In this document: positions 20,362-29,767 of the stretch, one piece after another
How positions within the stretch are numbered: position 1 is the stretch's first letter
Layout of the letters: each line of letters starts with the position of its first letter
Source of the DNA: Pseudomonadota bacterium
GTDB lineage: Bacteria; Pseudomonadota; Gammaproteobacteria; Pseudomonadales; Pseudohongiellaceae
DNA length: 64,000 bases
NCBI GenBank assembly: GCA_027621405.1
Contig: JAQCBT010000002.1
Coordinates: 207,133 to 271,132, forward strand
Reading direction: 5' to 3'
Translations under genes and position numbers: made by a program
Notes under the pieces: model-generated
What the model was told of the DNA's origin: nothing
Seen by the model: the letters and a program-made list of their open reading frames with translations, nothing else
Databases searched by the model: none

Positions 20362-20964
20362 GTGACTGACGACAGTACTAACGCTGGCCGTAGGCGTTTC
20401 TTGGTGGGCTCCACATCGGTCGTAGGTGTAGCCGGTGTCGTTGGAGCAGCCGTCCCATTTGTAGGATCCTGGAACCCAAGCGCGAAGGCGCGTGCAGCAG
20501 GTGCACCGGTTCGGCTGGATATCAGCCGCTTGCAACCCGGTGAAATGCTTGGTCCGATTCCCGCCTGGCGTGGTCGACCAATTTTCGTCATTCGCCGCAG
20601 CGAGGAAGCCCTGGCTGTATTGAATGAAGATCCGGATCGTTTGACAGACCCGAATTCGGAAGACCCCGAGCAACCGGCCTACGCACAGAACGAAACCCGT
20701 TCCCGCGATCCAGAAGTTCTGGTACTGGTTGGCCTCTGTCCCCATCTGTTCTGTTCTCCAACACCGCATATCGAATTACGCCCCCAGCCTTTCGACAGCG
20801 AATGGCGTGGTGGTTTCTTCTGTCCTTGTCATGGTTCAAGGTTTGACCTCGCTGGCCGCGTCTACAGCGGTTCACCGGCTTCCAGAAACATGCAGGTACC
20901 ACCTTATTCCTTCGAGGGTGACAATGTCCTGGTGATTGGTATCGATGAGGAGAATGCGGCATGA
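20362..20964 (+). CDS. petA: Ubiquinol-cytochrome c reductase Rieske iron-sulfur subunit
   Basis: Rieske 2Fe-2S subunit of the bc1 complex. The 200 residues begin with a Tat-type anchor (GRRRFLVG, residues 9-16, then a hydrophobic helix). The cluster motifs are C126-P-H-L-F-C131 and C154-P-C-H157: ligands C126, H128, C154, H157 and the C131-C156 disulfide are all present. The usual first box is CTHLGC, so both T and G are changed. The start is GTG at 20362 after AAGGAGA. It overlaps the next gene by 4 bp. Confidence 0.95.
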   Translation: MTDDSTNAGRRRFLVGSTSVVGVAGVVGAAVPFVGSWNPSAKARAAGAPVRLDISRLQPGEMLGPIPAWRGRPIFVIRRSEEALAVLNEDPDRLTDPNSEDPEQPAYAQNETRSRDPEVLVLVGLCPHLFCSPTPHIELRPQPFDSEWRGGFFCPCHGSRFDLAGRVYSGSPASRNMQVPPYSFEGDNVLVIGIDEENAA

Positions 20965-23027
20965 CAGATATCAGCAATTCCGATAATGCCGTAGCTGGCA
21001 AGCAATCCGGTCGCGTGATGACAGCATTGACTTCCCTGGTGGGCTGGGTAGATGACCGTTTGCCAATCGTGGCTGCCTGGAAGCAGCACATGAGCGAATA
21101 CTACGCGCCGAAGAACTTCAACTTCTGGTATTACTTCGGTGTCCTGTCCCTGCTGGTTCTGGTAATGCAACTGCTTACCGGTGTCTGGCTGACGATGAAC
21201 TATACGCCAAGCGCAGAGGCAGCCTTTGCGTCTATCGAATACATCATGCGTGATGTGGAATATGGCTGGTTGCTTCGCTACCTGCATTCCACTGGTGCAT
21301 CGGCTTTCTTCTTCGTCGTATACATCCATATGTTCCGCGGCCTGATGTATGGCTCCTATCAGAAACCGAGAGAACTGCTGTGGGTGCTGGGTATGTGTAT
21401 CTACCTGGTGCTGATGGCTGAAGGTTTCATGGGTTATGTATTGCCATGGGGTCAGATGTCTTACTGGGGTGCCAACGTAATCGTTTCCCTGTTCGGTTCC
21501 ATTCCCGTAATTGGTGAAGACCTGCTGGTATGGATTCGCGGTGACTACCTGATTTCCGGAGCAACACTAAATCGTTTCTTTGCTCTGCACGTTGTGGCCT
21601 TGCCAATCGTTCTCCTGGCCCTGGTGGTTGTCCACATCCTGGCCTTGCATGAAGTGGGTTCCAATAACCCCGATGGTATAGAGATCAAGAAGAACAAGGG
21701 TCCTGATGGTAAGCCTGTCGATGGCGTGCCTTTCCACCCGTACTACACGATTTACCATGACCTTCCGGGTGTGGTTCTGTTCCTGTTCGTCTTCTGTGCG
21801 ATCGTTTTCTTCGTGCCGGAGATGGGAGGTTACTTCCTCGAAGTGGCCAACTTCATCGAAGCAGACTCTCTGAAGACGCCGGAACACGTGCCGCCGGTGT
21901 GGTACTACACACCTTTCTATTCCATGTTGCGTGCTGTGACCGTGCCACTGTTCGGCATCGACTCCAAGTTCTGGGGCATGCTGGTGATGTTCGGCGCTAT
22001 CGCCATCCTCTTTGTATTGCCCTGGCTCGACAAGAGTCCGGTGAAATCAATGCGCTACAAGGGTTGGTATAGCCGCATCGCACTACTGCTGTTCGTAGTG
22101 AGCTTCATCATCCTTGGTGTGTTGGGTACTCAGGCAGTAAGCCCTGCGAAGACCCTGCTCGCACAGATAATGACAGTGGTTTACTTCGCTTACTTTATTG
22201 CCATGCCCTGGTATACCCGCATGGAGCAAACGTCCCAGCCTCCAGAGAGGGTAACGGGTCGCTTTATCAGCATCCCGCAATTGCTGGGTAGCATCCTGTT
22301 GATTATCTTCCTCGTGGTGCTGCCGCTGATGCTGGTTTCAGGTAGTGCGGAAGCGGCCTCTTCCGGCAACCTGGATCTGGAGCATGTGGAAACAGACTTC
22401 GAAGACAAGGATTCTTTGCAGCGCGGATTCCGTACTTACATGAACTACTGTGTCTCGTGTCATGAGCTCGGTTATGCACGCTATGAGCGCACAGCCAACG
22501 ATCTTGGTATTCCAAACGACATGGTTCTCGCAAACCTTGTTTGGGATGGTTCATTGATCGGTGATCTGATCGAGAATTCGATGGCGAAAGAAGATGCGGA
22601 AACCTGGTTTGGTGCCGCTCCTCCAGATCTTACCCTGGCGGGTAGGGTTCACAGCCCGGATTGGTTGTACACCTATCTGAAGTCGTTCTATAACGATGAG
22701 TCGAGAATCTTCGGTGCCAATAACAAGATCTTCCCTAATGTCGCCATGCCGAATGTTCTGCACGGCCTGCAGGGAGATGTGACCTGCGACGATCACGGTA
22801 CGGGTGATCCTACTCAGTGTGAGTTGCATCATGTAGAGGGTACCGGCGAGCTTAGTTCTGCGGAATTCGATTCCATGATCGCCGACCTGGTTAACTTCAT
22901 GTATTACGTGGGTGAACCGGTTCGTGACAGACGCCAGCAAATAGGCATTTGGGTTCTGGCTTTTCTGGCAGTGCTCTATGTGCTCACGGCTCTGGTTGGC
23001 CGCGAGTTCTCCAAGGACTACCACTAG
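20961..23027 (+). CDS. petBC: Fused cytochrome b/cytochrome c1 of the bc1 complex
   Basis: One uninterrupted 688-residue frame encodes both cytochrome b and cytochrome c1. Residues 1 to about 430 are cytochrome b: paired heme histidines in the RYLHSTGASAFFFVVYIHMF and FALHVVALP...VVHILALH helices, and the Qo motif as PVWY (312-315) in place of PEWY. A hydrophobic helix follows (about 440-460) ending in a signal-peptidase-like A-E-A site (463-465). The c1 part has the heme site CVSCH (497-501), a likely axial methionine in NVAMPN, and a C-terminal anchor (about 665-682). In most gammaproteobacteria these are two genes; the arrangement resembles fbcH of Bradyrhizobium, where the precursor is cleaved after export. 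Confidence 0.95.
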   Translation: MTDISNSDNAVAGKQSGRVMTALTSLVGWVDDRLPIVAAWKQHMSEYYAPKNFNFWYYFGVLSLLVLVMQLLTGVWLTMNYTPSAEAAFASIEYIMRDVEYGWLLRYLHSTGASAFFFVVYIHMFRGLMYGSYQKPRELLWVLGMCIYLVLMAEGFMGYVLPWGQMSYWGANVIVSLFGSIPVIGEDLLVWIRGDYLISGATLNRFFALHVVALPIVLLALVVVHILALHEVGSNNPDGIEIKKNKGPDGKPVDGVPFHPYYTIYHDLPGVVLFLFVFCAIVFFVPEMGGYFLEVANFIEADSLKTPEHVPPVWYYTPFYSMLRAVTVPLFGIDSKFWGMLVMFGAIAILFVLPWLDKSPVKSMRYKGWYSRIALLLFVVSFIILGVLGTQAVSPAKTLLAQIMTVVYFAYFIAMPWYTRMEQTSQPPERVTGRFISIPQLLGSILLIIFLVVLPLMLVSGSAEAASSGNLDLEHVETDFEDKDSLQRGFRTYMNYCVSCHELGYARYERTANDLGIPNDMVLANLVWDGSLIGDLIENSMAKEDAETWFGAAPPDLTLAGRVHSPDWLYTYLKSFYNDESRIFGANNKIFPNVAMPNVLHGLQGDVTCDDHGTGDPTQCELHHVEGTGELSSAEFDSMIADLVNFMYYVGEPVRDRRQQIGIWVLAFLAVLYVLTALVGREFSKDYH

Positions 23028-23080
23028 TCTGAACTTGCACTTGAATACAGTATAAGAAATAAACACATAGAGGTTTACCT

Positions 23081-23713
23081 ATGGGCGTGGTCGCAAAACG
23101 TTCTTCAATGACTTTTTATTCGGATGGAACCAGTCACTATAGTCACCGGGTTCGAATTGTGCTGGCTGAAAAAGGTGTGACGGTTGAGACAATCGATGTC
23201 GATCCGAATAACAAGCCGGAAGATCTGGCCACGCTAAACCCCTACAATACATTGCCCACCCTGGTAGACAGGGATCTGGTTCTGTATGAAGCAGATATCA
23301 TGATGGAATACCTGGATGAGCGTTTTCCGCATCCGCCGCTATTTCCTGTATATCCAGTAGCGCGAGCACAGAGTCGATTGTGGATTTATCGCATCAAGCA
23401 AGACTGGTGTGGTCTCGTCGATGCCTTGATGGCAAAAGACGGAACGCCTTCGCAGTTGGATAAAAAGCGCAAGGAATTACGGGAGAGCCTTATTTCCATC
23501 GCGCCAATATTCGGTGAGAAACCATTCTTCATGAGCGATGAGTTCACAATCGTAGATTGTTGTGTCGCTCCTATCCTGTGGCGACTGCCATATATGGGTG
23601 TTGACCTTGGTAAGTCCAAGGCTGTGAAACCCATGCTCGAGTATCGTGACCGACTTTTCGAAAGAGACTCCATCGTAGCCAGCTTTTCCGAGCAAGAAAA
23701 AGAAATGGTGTAG
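23081..23713 (+). CDS. sspA: Stringent starvation protein A
   Basis: Glutathione S-transferase-fold protein that binds RNA polymerase and supports stationary-phase and acid tolerance. The 210 residues have an N-terminal thioredoxin-like domain (about 10-85, MTFYSDGTSHYSHRVR; no catalytic cysteine) and an all-helical C-terminal domain. An AGAGG ribosome binding site precedes the ATG. It sits downstream of the bc1 genes and upstream of sspB, as in Pseudomonas. Confidence 0.95.
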   Translation: MGVVAKRSSMTFYSDGTSHYSHRVRIVLAEKGVTVETIDVDPNNKPEDLATLNPYNTLPTLVDRDLVLYEADIMMEYLDERFPHPPLFPVYPVARAQSRLWIYRIKQDWCGLVDALMAKDGTPSQLDKKRKELRESLISIAPIFGEKPFFMSDEFTIVDCCVAPILWRLPYMGVDLGKSKAVKPMLEYRDRLFERDSIVASFSEQEKEMV

Positions 23714-23748
23714 TACTTTCCTGCGCCTTCAGGCAGAAGGGGTGCCGT

Positions 23749-24180
23749 ATGACAATGACTTCCAGTCGACCCTATATGGTTCGCGCCCTGTACGAATGGA
23801 TAGTCGAAAATGACTGTACACCTTACATCCTGGTAAACGCTTACGCGGATGGCGTAGAAGTGCCGCAGGAGCATGTGAAGGACGGTCAGATAATCCTCAA
23901 CATCTCACCGATTGCCATTCAGGATCTGAATATTGGCAATGAGTTCGTTGACTTCGAAGGTCGTTTTGCGGGCATTCCCAAACGGGTGATCGTGCCCATG
24001 CATGCGGTGATGGGAATCTATGCCAGGGAGAATGGTCAGGGCATGATTTTCGAGCCTGAGGCGCCCCTACCCGAGCCGCCACCTACTGGCAGTGACGAGC
24101 CTCCTGTCGGCGAATTAAGCCGAGAAAAACCGGCTGAAAAAAAGGGAGGCAAGAAGCCTCCCTTACGGCTGGTTAAATAA
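23749..24180 (+). CDS. sspB: ClpXP adaptor SspB
   Basis: Adaptor that delivers ssrA-tagged proteins to ClpXP. The 143 residues have the conserved substrate-binding domain (residues 6-110, including PYMVRALYEWIVENDCTPYI), an acidic proline-rich linker, and the C-terminal ClpX-binding tail PPLRLVK. The codons for the KKGGKKPPLR tail coincide with a hairpin and A run that forms a terminator on the opposite strand (24137-24163). Confidence 0.96.
   Translation: MTMTSSRPYMVRALYEWIVENDCTPYILVNAYADGVEVPQEHVKDGQIILNISPIAIQDLNIGNEFVDFEGRFAGIPKRVIVPMHAVMGIYARENGQGMIFEPEAPLPEPPPTGSDEPPVGELSREKPAEKKGGKKPPLRLVK
24137..24163 (-). terminator. Minus-strand intrinsic terminator inside the sspB 3' coding end
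   Basis: Read on the minus strand, AGGGAGGC and GCCTCCCT pair around a five-base loop and are followed by seven T residues (the A run at 24137-24143 on plus). It lies 32 bp beyond the stop of dolP and would end the lpoA-yraN-diaA-dolP transcript. It is within sspB codons on the other strand. On plus the hairpin has no T run, so it should not stop sspB. Confidence 0.85.
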
Positions 24181-24194
24181 GTTCCAGGGAACCC

Positions 24195-25375
<1,181 letters not shown>

Positions 25376-25499
25376 TTAGTACATACTTTTTCAGTAATAG
25401 CTTATATCGGCAGAAATATGTCAAGTGTTACCCCATGCTCAGTAACAATTGGATGCCTGCCTGCTATTACCAGTAGACAGGAGTCCAGCCCGATAAGTT

Positions 25500-25898
25500 T
25501 CAGCTGAAGGCATTTTTGATCCAGATGATTTCGAGCTGTCGCAGAGATGGCCCTGTCATTGCCACCACATCAAACCGGCAGATGCGATTCTGGTAACGAT
25601 GGTTTGCCTGCAGCCAGGAACTGGCTGTGAGCCTCAGCCTGTGCTGCTTGACTCTCGTGACAGATGCCGTAGCACCACCAAATTTTTGCGATGCCCGAAA
25701 ACGAACCTCTACAAAGACCAGCAGGTTCGGATCGTCGGTCATGATAAGGTCGATCTCTCCAAATCGACTATTAAAATTTCGCGCCAGCAAGCGCAGGCCT
25801 TTTTTGCGCAGGAATTTCAAAGCCTGCGTTTCCAACTGCCAGCCTCGTGTCCGCTTATGCAGGGGCGCGAAAGCAGGAATATTCAGAGGTGGGGTCAC
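25500..25898 (-). CDS. yraN: UPF0102 family protein YraN
   Basis: Small protein with a restriction-endonuclease-like fold; function not established. The 132 residues contain the nuclease-like core motif GEIDLI...VFVEVRFR (D and E-x-R residues near 50-67), suggesting metal-dependent nucleic acid processing, which is inference. The start is GTG at 25896-25898. It lies between lpoA and diaA as in E. coli. Confidence 0.88.
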   Translation of the reverse strand: MTPPLNIPAFAPLHKRTRGWQLETQALKFLRKKGLRLLARNFNSRFGEIDLIMTDDPNLLVFVEVRFRASQKFGGATASVTRVKQHRLRLTASSWLQANHRYQNRICRFDVVAMTGPSLRQLEIIWIKNAFS

Positions 25899-25933
25899 GA
25901 CCGGATGGTTGATAAAAGCGATGGGACTGAAGA

Positions 25934-27829
25934 TTAGTCGTCGCTTGCGACACTACTGTCTGTTTGCACGACGGCTGTGCCGTTTATAAATCTGGCAACC
26001 TGCAGGCCGCGCCGGATGCGCCCGTTCTGTTCTACCGTCAGCCGGCCAGTAGTGCCGAATATACTGTCAAGCTGTCCGGAGGAAAGCATCCCGAGTCTGG
26101 CGTACAGGCCAAAACTGTCAATCCCCAGTGCGCGGAGTCTCTGCAGCGGTGCCAGGGTAGTGCGCAGGTTCGCATTGATGGAAGCCTTCAGCTCATCGTC
26201 AGTGCTCAATAGCCAGGGTTCAGCAGTGAACCAGATACCATCGAGATCCCGGTTGTCGTTCTGGCTCTGCTGGCCATCGAATATGGATGGCAGGGCATAA
26301 ACGGGCACATCCTCAGCAAAATAGAACGCCAGGGTAGGCTTGATGAGCCTTCCTTGCCGCGGATTGGCGATGAGGAAGATAAAATCAATATCCTGTCGCC
26401 GCCGTGGAGTAAACTCCATGCTGTTGCGTGGCAGGAGATCCAGCAGCCTCTGTGCCCGGGCTTCGCTGGAGTCGATAGCCATCAGGCGCTTAACAACGTC
26501 AGAATAATCGTTAGTCTCACTGTAGCTGGCTGCAGATACCACGCTGCCTCCTAGCGCCTCCCAGGCCGATCGAAACACTCCCTGCAGGCGCAGGTAGTCC
26601 TGGGACTGGGGTGTAACAAGGGCGACATTGCGATGACCCTCCAGCCAGGCGAATTGTGCTGCCTGGTCGATTTCATCTTCGGGAGCCAGCCCGAACTGGT
26701 AGAGGTTGCGTGGGAGCTGACCGGGATTGTCGAGATAGTTGAGAGCGAGCGTGGTTATAGGCAATCGATCCATGCCCTGCAGCTGGTTGACCAGGGACTT
26801 GCTCAGCGGTCCTATCATCAGGTCAGCACCGTGATCGGATGCCAAATCATAGATTTCCATCACGTCGCTAGTACCCGAGCTGTCCAGGACGGTGACCTGA
26901 GGCTGGTTGCGGTTTTCCGCCAGAGCCTGGTAATAGGCGCTGAGAAAGCCTTCCTGAATAGCGAGGCCAGCCGCCTGGTTCAGGGGCAGAACAAGCGCAA
27001 TGTGTCGGGGACGCCGTTCCCATGTTTCCCTGAGTTCAGCCAACGCAGTGGGTAGCCTTTGGGTTGCCGGATGACTGGACCAGATCGTCTGCCAGCGAGC
27101 TATGGCATCAAGCTGGCTGCTCAGGCTGAATTCATCGTCACGGTACACCCTTTCCAGCTCGATCCAGCCGCGTAGTTCATAGCTGCTGGCATCTGCGGCC
27201 AATTGATTCAGGGAGCTGTCACTCAGATTCTGCAATGCCAGCCAGATCCGGTCGAAGATGTCGCTGCTGGCATCATTGACATAGTACGCTGAAGCCTCCG
27301 CGTAGGCAGAGACGGCCTCTGCGAGACGATTGCCCTGCTCATACAGCCGACCGAGAGTATCAAAGTAGATAGCCCCCAATTCGGTTGTGGGGTCAGCGGC
27401 ACTTGTCAGTGAGCCCTCTAGCCAACGCAGGGCAGCACCCGGGTTGGATCGACGTTGCGCCAGACCCGCCTGTAGTAATGCGTAGCGCAGTCGCTGCTGT
27501 GGTAACAATCGATCCGGCTGCCCCAGGGATTCAAGCACTACGCTGGCAGCCTGCAATTCGGCAGTTGCCAGCAATTCCTCGACTCCCTGCAGCAATAGCT
27601 CATTTCTCTCCGGCGTCGGCAGTGACTCAGCCTCGGTCAATAGCTGATCTACACTGACTGAGGTAGACTCCATTGCTGGTTCCGTAGCTGCATCGTCGCC
27701 AGGAGTGCTGCTGCAGGCAGTAATCAGCACGGGCAGCAGCAATAGCGCCAGGGTGATTCGCAGCCGACGGATAGCCCGTTCCGGAAAGGAAGGTACGGTT
27801 GGCAACTGGGCTGGAAATAAATGCTTCAT
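25934..27829 (-). CDS. lpoA: Penicillin-binding protein activator LpoA
   Basis: Outer-membrane lipoprotein that reaches through the peptidoglycan layer to activate PBP1a. The 631-residue precursor has an N-terminal hydrophobic segment ending in a lipobox (LITAC, C39), a helical TPR-like domain (about 55-270) and a C-terminal periplasmic-binding-protein type I fold (about 285-610, starting RPRHIALVLPL). It heads the minus-strand operon with yraN, diaA and dolP and is divergent from rsmI. Confidence 0.93.
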   Translation of the reverse strand: MKHLFPAQLPTVPSFPERAIRRLRITLALLLLPVLITACSSTPGDDAATEPAMESTSVSVDQLLTEAESLPTPERNELLLQGVEELLATAELQAASVVLESLGQPDRLLPQQRLRYALLQAGLAQRRSNPGAALRWLEGSLTSAADPTTELGAIYFDTLGRLYEQGNRLAEAVSAYAEASAYYVNDASSDIFDRIWLALQNLSDSSLNQLAADASSYELRGWIELERVYRDDEFSLSSQLDAIARWQTIWSSHPATQRLPTALAELRETWERRPRHIALVLPLNQAAGLAIQEGFLSAYYQALAENRNQPQVTVLDSSGTSDVMEIYDLASDHGADLMIGPLSKSLVNQLQGMDRLPITTLALNYLDNPGQLPRNLYQFGLAPEDEIDQAAQFAWLEGHRNVALVTPQSQDYLRLQGVFRSAWEALGGSVVSAASYSETNDYSDVVKRLMAIDSSEARAQRLLDLLPRNSMEFTPRRRQDIDFIFLIANPRQGRLIKPTLAFYFAEDVPVYALPSIFDGQQSQNDNRDLDGIWFTAEPWLLSTDDELKASINANLRTTLAPLQRLRALGIDSFGLYARLGMLSSGQLDSIFGTTGRLTVEQNGRIRRGLQVARFINGTAVVQTDSSVASDD

Positions 27830-28061
27830 TGAGACGTGATTGTCACTGGTTGGGGTTGTGCCCGAAGGGCCAAGTTTGCCACAGAACAGGTTTGAATTGC
27901 CGGGTCTTGTGCGCTGGGACCTTAATATTCATTCAGCGCCGGTATGTTTAGTGGGAACGGTCCAACACGGCATCGTGATCTACTGCTGGGTTAATTAAAA
28001 TTACTAGCAAAATAGACTAATACAAGATCGGGGACCGGGCAATTTTTTGCAGGAATCAGTA

Positions 28062-28928
28062 GTGGAACAGGGAACTCTCTACATCGTCGCCACGCCAATT
28101 GGCAACACGGCTGACATCTCCGCCCGTGCCCTCGAAGTCCTCGCGACAGTCGACCTGGTGGCCGCCGAGGATACGCGCCACAGTGGCAAGTTACTGAAGA
28201 ACCTCGGCATTGCGACGACGCTCAAGGCCTACCACGACTTCAGCGATACCGGGGCTGAGAAATATTTGTTGGGCCTGCTTGCTGCCGGTAAGTCTATTGC
28301 ATTGATTTCCGATGCCGGGACGCCTCTGATTGCTGACCCAGGGTACAGACTCGTGCACTCTGCCAGGGATGCGGGCTTCAGTGTGCTACCGATTCCTGGC
28401 CCCAGTGCACTGTTGGCTGCTGTCAGTGTGTCGGGCTTGCCGACGGATCGTTTTACTTTCGAGGGATTCCTGCCGGCGAAAGACAGTGCGAGAAACAAGC
28501 AACTGGCATTGCTGAAAGACGAGGATCGCACGCTAATTTTCTACGAAGCGCCCCACAGACTCAGGCAAAGCCTGCAATCCCTGCACAACATTTTTGGGCA
28601 GGAGCGCCAGGTCTTCATTGCCCGTGAAATGACAAAGCGATTCGAAGAACATTTCAGTGGCAACCTCGGGCAAAGCCTGGCCTGGCTGAATGCCAATGAC
28701 AATGCGGAACGTGGGGAACTGGTGTTGGTTGTCGCAGGAAGGGCCAGGCAGGAAGAAACCGATGCCGGTATGACAGCCGCGATGCGCTTGTTTTCCCTGC
28801 TGCGCACGGACCTGTCGCTGAAGCGGGCGGTAGCTGTGTCCGCAGAATTCTGTGGAGTGAGGAAGAACGAGCTCTATGAACGAGCCCTCGCAGAAGAAGG
28901 GCAGGGGAAGTCTGCTGGTGCTGATTAG
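28062..28928 (+). CDS. rsmI: 16S rRNA (cytidine1402-2'-O)-methyltransferase RsmI
   Basis: SAM-dependent enzyme that methylates the ribose of C1402 in the decoding centre. The product contains the tetrapyrrole-methylase-type signatures LYIVATPIGN, AAEDTRHS, LISDAGTPLI and PGPSALLAA. GTG at 28062 is chosen because AGGA (28051-28054) lies seven bases upstream and the length (288) matches the family; TTG at 28047 is the alternative. RsmH, the partner that methylates the same nucleotide, is encoded at 30237. Confidence 0.95.
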   Translation: MEQGTLYIVATPIGNTADISARALEVLATVDLVAAEDTRHSGKLLKNLGIATTLKAYHDFSDTGAEKYLLGLLAAGKSIALISDAGTPLIADPGYRLVHSARDAGFSVLPIPGPSALLAAVSVSGLPTDRFTFEGFLPAKDSARNKQLALLKDEDRTLIFYEAPHRLRQSLQSLHNIFGQERQVFIAREMTKRFEEHFSGNLGQSLAWLNANDNAERGELVLVVAGRARQEETDAGMTAAMRLFSLLRTDLSLKRAVAVSAEFCGVRKNELYERALAEEGQGKSAGAD

Positions 28929-28978
28929 GCTGGGCCTTCAGCCATTGCGTTTCGGTATTGCGTCGGCTCGTTTTTGCC

Positions 28979-28984
28979 TATAGT
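28979..28984 (+). promoter_or_regulatory. -10 box of the rnpB promoter
   Basis: TATAGT lies six bases upstream of the predicted 5' end of the RNase P RNA, which fits the usual distance to a start site. The -35 is poor: TTGCGT at 28958-28963 leaves a 15-bp spacer. Confidence 0.55.
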
Positions 28985-28989
28985 CTGCC

Positions 28990-29350
28990 GCTGAGTCAGC
29001 CGGGCAATTGCTGCTGGATCGTCTGATCCGGTGGAGGAAAGTCCGGGCTCCGCAGAGCAGGGTGCCAGGTAACACCTGGGAGGTGCGAACCTACGGCTAG
29101 TGCAACAGAAATTATACCGCCCGGTTACCGCAAGGTAGTCAGGTAAGGGTGAAATGGTGCGGTAAGAGCGCACCGCGCGACTGGTAACAGCTCGTGGCAA
29201 GGTAAACCCCACCCGGAGCAAGGCCAAATAGGAATCCGTTAATGTTGCTCGCATTGGATTCGGGTAGGCCGCTACAAGCCTGTGGTGACACAGGTTGCAG
29301 ATGAATAATTGTCCTCGACAGAACCCGGCTTACAGGCTGGCTCAACTTCT
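28990..29350 (+). ncRNA. rnpB: RNase P RNA (bacterial type A)
   Basis: Catalytic RNA that matures tRNA 5' ends. Universally conserved segments are easy to read: GAGGAAAGTCCGGGCTCC near 29033, GGTAAGGGTGAAA near 29142, GGTAAGAGCGCACCGCGC near 29160, CCCACCCGGAGCAAGGCCAAATAGG near 29208 in pieces, and GACAGAACCCGGCTTA near 29317. The ends are set by the P1 helix, where TGAGTCAGCC (28992-29001) pairs with GGCTGGCTCA (29335-29344) with one G-U pair. Exact ends are estimates. It lies between rsmI and mraZ as in Pseudomonas. Confidence 0.96.
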
Positions 29351-29364
29351 TTTCTGCAAGAGTC

Positions 29365-29399
29365 TCTGAAACGCGTACTTACGGGCGTTTTCAGATTTT
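29365..29399 (+). terminator. Probable terminator after rnpB
   Basis: TCTGAAACGC (29365-29374) pairs with GCGTTTTCAGA (29385-29395) with one bulged base, followed by TTTT. It lies about 20 bp past the P1 helix. Confidence 0.6.
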
Positions 29400-29508
29400 C
29401 CCCAGAGTCCTCTAAAAATCCCGCTTTTTCAGGTTTGTCGGGCAAGGAATGCCCTCGACAGGCTCGATTCAAACTTAAGAAATTACTTTAATTAAGCGCA
29501 GTATTGCG

Positions 29509-29536
29509 TTGTATTTATTGTATTTCTGCCTATAAA
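29509..29536 (+). promoter_or_regulatory. Candidate sigma-70 promoter for the mra/dcw cluster
   Basis: TTGTAT (29509-29514) and TATAAA (29531-29536) are 16 bp apart. A second possible -10, TATAGT at 29639-29644, touches the first MraZ repeat and has only a weak TTGCGC -35 at 17 bp. Either would give a long leader before mraZ (29768). Confidence 0.45.
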
Positions 29537-29642
29537 AAACTGACAAGATAACAGCAACTTCCCTACTTTTAGCGGCATGTTCCCGTAAATTCTTGAAAAA
29601 AATACATAAATTGTCTTGCGCAGATGCCGATGCACACCTATA

Positions 29643-29697
29643 GTGTGACTTTGTGGAGAAAAGTGGAATTTTTTGTTCAATTGTGGGGAATCGTGGT
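29643..29697 (+). promoter_or_regulatory. Array of probable MraZ-binding repeats
   Basis: GTGG words begin at 29653, 29663, 29683 and 29693, and a degenerate GTGTG at 29643; the slot at 29673 is lost. All are on a strict 10-bp period, one helical turn. MraZ is known to bind tandem TGGGN-type repeats with five-base spacers, the same 10-bp period, upstream of its own gene, so autoregulation of the dcw cluster is likely. Confidence 0.7.
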
Positions 29698-29767
29698 TAG
29701 ACTCAACCGAGTTTCATAACACTCCCTCCATAACAAGAATTCCCAACATCATGAATGGGGACGACAC

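Noticed and set aside
24144..24162. Hairpin as a terminator for sspB on the plus strand
   Set aside because: No T run follows it on plus and it lies before the sspB stop codon.
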